From: Palsa-1392 sp036490335
GTDB lineage: Bacteria; Verrucomicrobiota; Verrucomicrobiia; Chthoniobacterales; UBA10450
Assembly: GCA_036490335.1 (NCBI GenBank)
Contig: DASXEB010000005.1
Coordinates: 62,001 to 126,000 of the forward strand
Length of the DNA: 64,000 nucleotides
Reading direction: 5' to 3'
This document shows positions 59,321-64,000 of this stretch, piece by piece (positions within the stretch are counted from its first letter, which is position 1; every line of letters begins with the position of its first letter). Below the pieces are notes generated by a model. That model searched no databases. It worked only from the letters and a program-made list of their open reading frames with translations, and was not told the origin of the DNA. A program made the position numbers and the translations under genes.

Positions 59321-60379
59321 ATGCCCGCTGAAACTTCCGCCCCTGGCGCGCCCGTGGAAATCGCGAAGATCGATCGCGAATTGAAAAAACTTTGGGAGCA
59401 AACCGGCGGGGACGCGACCCGCGCGTCGCTCATCAACCTCGCGGTTTACAGCGAAGAGCCCGACTCGTTAGGCAAGAATACCGCGCTCATTTCCCAGATC
59501 ACGGAGAAGCACGCCTGCCGCGCCATCATCATCGCGGCCGATTCCGCCGCGACTGAGAGCGGAGCGGAAGCGTGGATCAGCGCGCACTGCCACGTCGGCC
59601 GCGCCGGTCACAAACAAATGTGCTCGGAGCAACTTTCCTTTTCGCTCAAAGGCCGCTGCGCCGCGCTCCTCGCGAATATTGTTTTTGCGCAGCTCGATTC
59701 CGATTTGCCATTGTCGCTTTGGTGGCAGGGAGAATTTTCCGCGCCGATGGATGCGCAGCTCTGGGCCTGGGTCGATCGGGTGATTTACGACAGCCAGACC
59801 TGGCGTGATTTTCCCGCGCAAATGCAACTGGTCGCGACCGCGCAGGAGGAAGCGCGGCAGCGAATCGTGCTCTGCGATTTGAATTGGGTGCGGCTGGTCC
59901 ATCTGCGCATCGCGCTCGCACAATTTTTCGATCATCCGGCGACTCATCATCATCTCGACGAGCTGACGACCGTGCAGATCGAGCACGCGCCCGGCTTTCG
60001 TTCGACTGCGTTGTTGCTCGTCGGCTGGCTCGCGTCGCAACTGCATTGGGAAAATGCGCGCGGCTCCGGCGACTCGTTAGGCTTCGAGAAAAAAACGAAC
60101 GGCGAGTCCCGCGCGATCGCGGTCGCACTGGCGGAAAAAAAAGGCGAGCCGATCAGCCGCGTGACCGTGCGCAGCGCGACGGCGGAGTTTCGGGTCGCGC
60201 ACAAAACCGGCACCGATCTGCTCGATGTCACCTTTGGGCGCAGCGGCGGTCGCAAAATGCAGCAGCTTCTGCCGGCGGGAAAAAGCGACGTCGTTAGTCT
60301 GGTGAAAGAAGAGCTGATGCGCGGCGGGCCGCATCGCGTTTACCTGCGCGCCTTCGAGCAGGTGCGGGAATTTTTTTAG
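59321..60379 (+). CDS. opcA: OpcA-like glucose-6-phosphate dehydrogenase assembly protein
   Basis: A 352-residue protein. The core blocks are GRAGHKQMCSEQLSFSLKGR and LPLSLWWQGEFSAPMDAQLW (the PxxxWWxG segment), then GPHRVYLRAFEQVREFF. OpcA activates or assembles Zwf in cyanobacteria and actinobacteria. It lies just after zwf with an intervening repeat element, so cotranscription is likely. Two dispersed words (59465 and 60074, both as DSLG) mark the return of the motif after the word-free island. Confidence 0.88.
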   Translation: MPAETSAPGAPVEIAKIDRELKKLWEQTGGDATRASLINLAVYSEEPDSLGKNTALISQITEKHACRAIIIAADSAATESGAEAWISAHCHVGRAGHKQMCSEQLSFSLKGRCAALLANIVFAQLDSDLPLSLWWQGEFSAPMDAQLWAWVDRVIYDSQTWRDFPAQMQLVATAQEEARQRIVLCDLNWVRLVHLRIALAQFFDHPATHHHLDELTTVQIEHAPGFRSTALLLVGWLASQLHWENARGSGDSLGFEKKTNGESRAIAVALAEKKGEPISRVTVRSATAEFRVAHKTGTDLLDVTFGRSGGRKMQQLLPAGKSDVVSLVKEELMRGGPHRVYLRAFEQVREFF

Positions 60380-61818
60380 AAAACGCGCGCGTTCGGCTGC
60401 GCTTGCCTAACGAGTTCCGGGTCGCGCAACCGGCCGTCGTAAACTTCCGACCAGATTTGCTGGTTCATCGCACACATCGGGACCGCTTCCCATTGGTCGT
60501 TGCGCCTGACCGCGCCCTTGAAAACACAGGAGTCGAGTCGCGCCTGGACGACGGGATCGTTAGGCGCGTTCGCCACCTGCGCCGCGCTCATGAAATTGTG
60601 CATGCCGACGCCGAGCGTGTGCACCTGGCCGCGCAAAAGCGCCGGCAAAATCTCCGGCGGCGCGCCGCGCGAAGTCATGTAGCGGAGCGCGCGGGAGAGC
60701 GTTTTCAGCGCGAGCAGCGGATGACGCGCGAGCACGCCGGCGAGACGAAACGGCGGCGTGCCGGCGTCGTCATTGACGAGCGAGAGGCCGCCGATTTTGC
60801 GCAGGATTTCGCCTAACAATGCGTCGAATTTTTTGTCGTCGGGCAAAAGCGGAAAGATTTTTCCCGACGGCCGCGCGACGAGGAGCGAAGCCCAACTGTT
60901 GCAATCGGGATGGCCGAAAATGGAAACGTCGCGCCGCAAACGCAGCCCGACGCCTTCGCAAATTTTTTCCCAGACATCGTCAGGCGTGATCGGCCGTTCG
61001 GAGAAAATCGTGCGGCCGGTGTCGGCTTCCGGTTGAAAACTAATCATGCGCCAGATGTGCGTTCGTTCCGGATCGGCCAGGTACCAGCGCAAAACTTCCG
61101 GCACGTCGTCGATGTTTTTGCGCGTGACGGTGAAGCTGAGCGCGTACTCGAGCGGCGCGCCGGTCTTCGCGCGGATGCGTTGGGCGAGATCGGTGAAAGC
61201 CTGTCGGAGGGGATGCAAATCAGCCTCGCATTTCACCCGCCCGATCGGAAAACCGTGCCGGCCCGCCTGGGTCATATCGATGTGAATCGAGATTTGGCGC
61301 AGGCCGCCTTCGACCACCAGTCGCTCGAGAAATTCCGGCTGCTCGAGCAGCGTCTGGCCGTGCGTCATCAACATCGGAATCGAGCCGACGGAAATCGCAT
61401 AACGCACAATCTCGATCAGTTCGTTAGGCCGGCCCGCGCGCCAGTAAGCGTCGGCGACATCGCCGCCGGTGATTTGCAAACCGCCGCCCGGCCCCTGCAA
61501 CCGGCGATTGGCGTCGATCTGTTCTTTTACCTGCGCGAACGACGGGATCGGAACCGAGTTGGCGTTTTTGGGGAGATAACAATGGGTGCAATGAAACGAG
61601 CAATAGCTCGCGCCTAACGTGAAGCCGCAATGCGTGAGATGCCGGCCGGCAATCTGATTATCGGTCTGCAATTCCGCCGGCAACGAATCCCAGCGCTCGC
61701 GCAGGACGCGCGCTTTTTCTTCCGAGACCGGCCGGCGAAACGCGGCCCAGCGAGCGCGCCAGCGCGAAGGAGACGTCGGGCGGGCGCGCGCCGGGCTGTC
61801 GTTAGGCAAACAAACCAT
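60376..61818 (-). CDS. Radical SAM protein
   Basis: A 480-residue protein. The radical SAM cluster is ASYCSFHCTHCYLPKNANSV (CxxxCxxC) near residue 80, and GGDVADAYWRAGRPNELIEI is the following GGE-like strand. It also has RQISIHIDMTQAGRHGFPIG in the barrel. A C-terminal region contains several further Cys residues (PDCNSWASLLV, DSCVFKGAVRR, VPMCAMNQQIW) that may bind an auxiliary cluster. The substrate is unknown. It overlaps the opcA stop by 4 bp as a convergent gene. DUF547 and glycosyltransferase genes are upstream on the same strand. Confidence 0.85.
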   Translation of the reverse strand: MVCLPNDSPARARPTSPSRWRARWAAFRRPVSEEKARVLRERWDSLPAELQTDNQIAGRHLTHCGFTLGASYCSFHCTHCYLPKNANSVPIPSFAQVKEQIDANRRLQGPGGGLQITGGDVADAYWRAGRPNELIEIVRYAISVGSIPMLMTHGQTLLEQPEFLERLVVEGGLRQISIHIDMTQAGRHGFPIGRVKCEADLHPLRQAFTDLAQRIRAKTGAPLEYALSFTVTRKNIDDVPEVLRWYLADPERTHIWRMISFQPEADTGRTIFSERPITPDDVWEKICEGVGLRLRRDVSIFGHPDCNSWASLLVARPSGKIFPLLPDDKKFDALLGEILRKIGGLSLVNDDAGTPPFRLAGVLARHPLLALKTLSRALRYMTSRGAPPEILPALLRGQVHTLGVGMHNFMSAAQVANAPNDPVVQARLDSCVFKGAVRRNDQWEAVPMCAMNQQIWSEVYDGRLRDPELVRQAQPNARVF

Positions 61819-61824
61819 CGTTCC

Positions 61825-62568
61825 TCATTTCGCCTCGTTCAGCGACCAGTCATAATCCTGGTAGGAAATTTTGGTGTCGTTAGGCAAGGGCGGATGACGA
61901 CGCTTGTTGATGAAGGCGACGGCGCCCCCGCCCGCCTTGAAGTCGTCGGCATACCACTTGAAAATGGCCGAGAGTTCCGCCTCTTTTTTCTGTTCGATGT
62001 AATCGACGCCCTTCTTCGAATTCACGAACGCGGTCGCGAGCCGATCGAGTTGCTTCTCGAGCTGGTCGCCGCGAAAAGCGCGCGGGTTGAGCGGCGGACA
62101 ACTGCGGCTCGCGCAATTGAGCGCGAAATGAATCCGCGGATCGTGAAACTGCCCGCGGATCACATCTTTCTCGAGATGATTGAAACTCATGCGCTCGCCC
62201 GCGACCGTAATGCGCGGCTGGGTGAAAAACGTGAAGAGAAGGTCCTTGACGCTTTTCGTCGGGTATTTGCCGAGCGCTTCGTGCAGAATCCAGGCGTTGT
62301 AAGCGTTGAGATAAAAAGCCAGTTTTTCGTTTTTGCCTAACGACGAAGGTTTTTCTTTCGCGATATCGTCGACGACTTGCTGGATCGCTTTCATATCGGC
62401 CGCGTCAGCTTTCCAGGCGGAGTATTTCACCCCGGCGGCCGTGTCGTATTTGCCGAGCAGACGATTGTAGGTCTCGACCCATTTCGGAGAATCCGCCTGC
62501 GCCAGACCGATGGAGGCAAAGAGAAAAAGCGCGCCGAAAAATGCGCACGGGAGACGACGGTGTTTCAT
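61825..62568 (-). CDS. DUF547-domain secreted protein
   Basis: A 247-residue protein with a signal peptide (RLPCAFFGALFLFASIGLAQ). The DUF547 signature is EKLAFYLNAYNAWILHEALG near residue 90, with DPRIHFALNCASRSCPPLNP near residue 145. The Cys, His and Asn are conserved and could be catalytic, as DUF547 resembles transglutaminase-fold enzymes; the reaction is not known. It is 6 bp upstream of the radical SAM gene, so an operon is likely. Words are at 61877 and 62335 and the near copy GCCTAACGT lies before its start. Confidence 0.85.
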   Translation of the reverse strand: MKHRRLPCAFFGALFLFASIGLAQADSPKWVETYNRLLGKYDTAAGVKYSAWKADAADMKAIQQVVDDIAKEKPSSLGKNEKLAFYLNAYNAWILHEALGKYPTKSVKDLLFTFFTQPRITVAGERMSFNHLEKDVIRGQFHDPRIHFALNCASRSCPPLNPRAFRGDQLEKQLDRLATAFVNSKKGVDYIEQKKEAELSAIFKWYADDFKAGGGAVAFINKRRHPPLPNDTKISYQDYDWSLNEAK

Positions 62569-62610
62569 TGCCTAACGTCGAGTCCACGGCGACACCCCGC
62601 AAGCGCCGGT

Positions 62611-63795
62611 CTAGTATCGCTCGAACAAATCGCGCAGCGCGCACGCGCTTTGCGCGATCGCGAAACGCTCCGCGGCAAGGCGGCGGCCGCTTTCGCCTAA
62701 CGACTGCGCGAGCGCGCGATCTGCGAGCAATCGCGCGAGCGCGGCGGCGAGCTCGGCGGGTTGATGTTCCGCAACGATCAAGCCGGTTTCGCCGTCGCGC
62801 ACCATCTCGGGAATGCCGCCGAGGTTGGTCGAGACGACGGGCAGGCCGGCGGCCATCGCTTCCATCACGACCGTCGGGAGATTGTCCATCGCGCCGTCCG
62901 CCTGCGTCACACAAGGCAACGCAAAGACCGCGCTTTGCGCGAGGCGGCGGACGATTTCGCTCTGCGGCTGCGGACCGCGCAGCGCGACGCTTTTCGTTAG
63001 GCCGGCGCACTCGATTTGCGCGCGTAGATCGGCTTCGAGCGGACCTTCGCCGATGATTTCGCAATGAAAATCAAGATCGCGCGCGAGAAGCAGACGACAG
63101 GCTTCGATCAAATCGCCGAAGCCTTTTTTTTCAATCAAACGACCGATCGAAATAATCTCCGGCCGGTTGCGCGAGACACTTGCTTGTTCGAAGCGATCAA
63201 TCTCGATGCCGTTGTAAACTCGATAAAATTTCGGCGAATGATCCGGGAATTTTTCGCGAAGAAAATCGACGCCGAAGTCGCTCACGGTCACGACCGCGCG
63301 GGCCGCGCTGACCAGCTCGCCTAACGAAATCGAGAAAGCTTTCGGCGAGAAAATATCGTTGGCGTGCGCGGTAAAGCTGAAGCCGACGGAAAAGAAACGC
63401 GCGATCCAAAAAGCGGTGCGCGCCGCCATCCCGGCGAAGTGCGCATGCACGTGGCGCACCCCGCGTGCCTGCAAACGCGGCCCGAGCCAGGCCGCCTGGT
63501 AAAGCCGCAGAAAATCGCTTTGCCGTCCCCACTTCGCGATCGCCTCGCCGACCGCGGCCGGGAGTTTGCCTTTGCGGACGGCGCCGTCGATTTCGCGCAC
63601 GAGCTCGTCGTCGTTAGGCAAATATTCAACCTCGGCGGCGATCGCGGGATCCCATTCCTGCGCCGGCTCATCATGCGGCCGGCGAATGGAAAAAATCGAG
63701 GGCGCAAAATTCTGCCGCCGCAGCTCCGCGATTTCGCGATAGCAAAAAGTCTGGGTGAAGGACGGGAAACGCTCGAAGAGATAAGCGCAGAACAT
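62611..63795 (-). CDS. Glycosyltransferase family 4 (GT-B)
   Basis: A 394-residue protein beginning MFCAYLFERFPSFTQTFCYR. The GT4 signatures are EIISIGRLIEKKGFGDLIEA near residue 220 and the donor-binding DNLPTVVMEAMAAGLPVVST with the EX7E-like Glu pair. HVHAHFAGMAARTAFW holds the N-terminal His loop. It probably adds a sugar to an envelope glycan. It lies 42 bp upstream of the DUF547 gene on the same strand. The frame is open further upstream to 63981, but ATG 63795 matches the family. It contains four dispersed words. Confidence 0.9.
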   Translation of the reverse strand: MFCAYLFERFPSFTQTFCYREIAELRRQNFAPSIFSIRRPHDEPAQEWDPAIAAEVEYLPNDDELVREIDGAVRKGKLPAAVGEAIAKWGRQSDFLRLYQAAWLGPRLQARGVRHVHAHFAGMAARTAFWIARFFSVGFSFTAHANDIFSPKAFSISLGELVSAARAVVTVSDFGVDFLREKFPDHSPKFYRVYNGIEIDRFEQASVSRNRPEIISIGRLIEKKGFGDLIEACRLLLARDLDFHCEIIGEGPLEADLRAQIECAGLTKSVALRGPQPQSEIVRRLAQSAVFALPCVTQADGAMDNLPTVVMEAMAAGLPVVSTNLGGIPEMVRDGETGLIVAEHQPAELAAALARLLADRALAQSLGESGRRLAAERFAIAQSACALRDLFERY

Positions 63796-64000
63796 GCGAG
63801 AGAGTCTTGCCCGCGCGGGCCGAGTTGCAACGCGCGCACCGCAACCGGCGCCGGAATTTCTCTTCCGCCGTGCATGACTCCTGCTTTTGCGGGGAGGGTG
63901 AATCGCGATTTTTTTTCCTTTTGCACTTCCCTGCGCCTGGTCGAACTGAAAGCGATCGGGACGCATTCGCGCGTCCAGCACTTTCGCAAGGGCGATCGAA

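Larger units (their letters stand above)
228..63619. repeat. Dispersed 9-bp word TCGTTAGGC / GCCTAACGA, about 93 exact copies
   Basis: Copies read by eye. As TCGTTAGGC they begin at 228, 3271, 3298, 3309, 3666, 4399, 4412, 7094, 7589, 7777, 7970, 9154, 9777, 10222, 10528, 10678, 10950, 11601, 11682, 11787, 19373, 20296, 20456, 21335, 22081, 22568, 22751, 22906, 23253, 23883, 25530, 27186, 27602, 29302, 33436, 34409, 37879, 41341, 41511, 42637, 45674, 46691, 46702, 47365, 59465, 60074, 60557, 61421, 61799, 61877, 62994 and 63611. As GCCTAACGA they begin at 799, 1921, 2502, 3994, 5421, 6738, 6850, 8093, 8528, 9568, 15203, 15682, 16706, 17369, 21876, 23562, 24722, 25584, 26404, 27286, 28356, 28819, 29258, 29731, 30134, 31872, 39155, 39958, 40400, 40541, 40965, 43608, 44581, 45846, 47325, 47691, 48601, 60405, 62335, 62695 and 63319. 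Many one-mismatch forms also occur. None lies in 11796-15202 or 48610-59464. The function is unknown; it resembles DNA uptake sequences in density and placement. Confidence 0.93.

Noticed and set aside
228..63619. All dispersed words being integron cassette boundaries
   Set aside because: Most copies lie inside intact conserved genes and lack the partner core box and inner arms; only those at 33.4-35.5 kb fit attC sites.
228..63619. HIP1-like GCGATCGC as the main repeated word
   Set aside because: GCGATCGC occurs, but it is only one of many GCGAT/CGATC-rich words here and is not as strikingly over-represented by eye as TCGTTAGGC.

Overview
The window is a GC-rich (roughly 60%) bacterial chromosome segment. 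It is most consistent with a soil-type Verrucomicrobiota genome, probably near Chthoniobacterales/Spartobacteria. The indicators are DUF6600- and DUF5069-like proteins, a long plant/cyanobacterial-style IspH, a PHP-glycosyltransferase fusion and HU/DUF4469-like proteins; the lineage call is an inference. Most of the window is ordinary core chromosome: rpoZ-smpB, asd, the histidine-degradation genes hutH-hutU-ftcD and hutI, a LolC/E-type permease, tmk-holB, der, pgsA, pgl, msrA, ispH, an LpxL-like acyltransferase, glyA, zwf-opcA, and envelope or sugar genes.

The outstanding signal is a 9-base word, TCGTTAGGC (reverse complement GCCTAACGA). I counted about 93 exact copies by eye (52 on +, 41 on -), against about 0.5 expected by chance on both strands. 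It lies inside conserved genes in the four reading frames that avoid a stop, and it supplies the stop codon of at least seven genes. It also forms direct pairs 11 to 13 bp apart and is absent from accessory DNA. This is the pattern of a DNA uptake sequence or another genome-wide recognition word. Density is about 1 per 0.4-0.5 kb in the core segments (1-11.8, 15.2-30.1, 39.1-48.6 and 59.4-64 kb), with zero copies in 11.8-15.2 kb and in 48.6-59.4 kb.

Layout. 1-12.3 kb: core genes and hutHU-ftcD. 12.3-14.6 kb: a word-free insert (DUF4469-like gene, 22-bp tandem array, secreted protein) separating hutI from the other hut genes. 14.6-30.4 kb: core genes, including a frameshifted Gfo/Idh oxidoreductase. 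30.6-38.2 kb: accessory zone with an FN3-like protein, a DNA methyltransferase relic split by a REP/RAYT transposase module, a 41-bp tandem array, a short integron-cassette array with attC-like sites but no visible integrase, a second DUF4469-like gene with a degenerate repeat, and an S74-chaperone repeat protein. 38.2-48.6 kb: core genes, including an in-frame low-molecular-weight phosphatase-SHMT fusion. 48.7-57.4 kb: word-free island with decayed HepT-MntA, an intact ParE/RelE-type toxin-antitoxin pair, a roughly 4.2-kb Avs-like STAND NTPase defence gene broken by four frameshifts, and a 21-bp tandem array. 57.6-64 kb: zwf-opcA, radical SAM, DUF547 and glycosyltransferase genes.

Functionally, HutH, HutU, HutI and FtcD make a complete route from histidine to glutamate with one-carbon transfer to folate, and the SHMT domain also feeds folate. 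Zwf, OpcA and Pgl give the oxidative pentose-phosphate entry. The accessory zones record repeated arrival and decay of defence and mobile genes.
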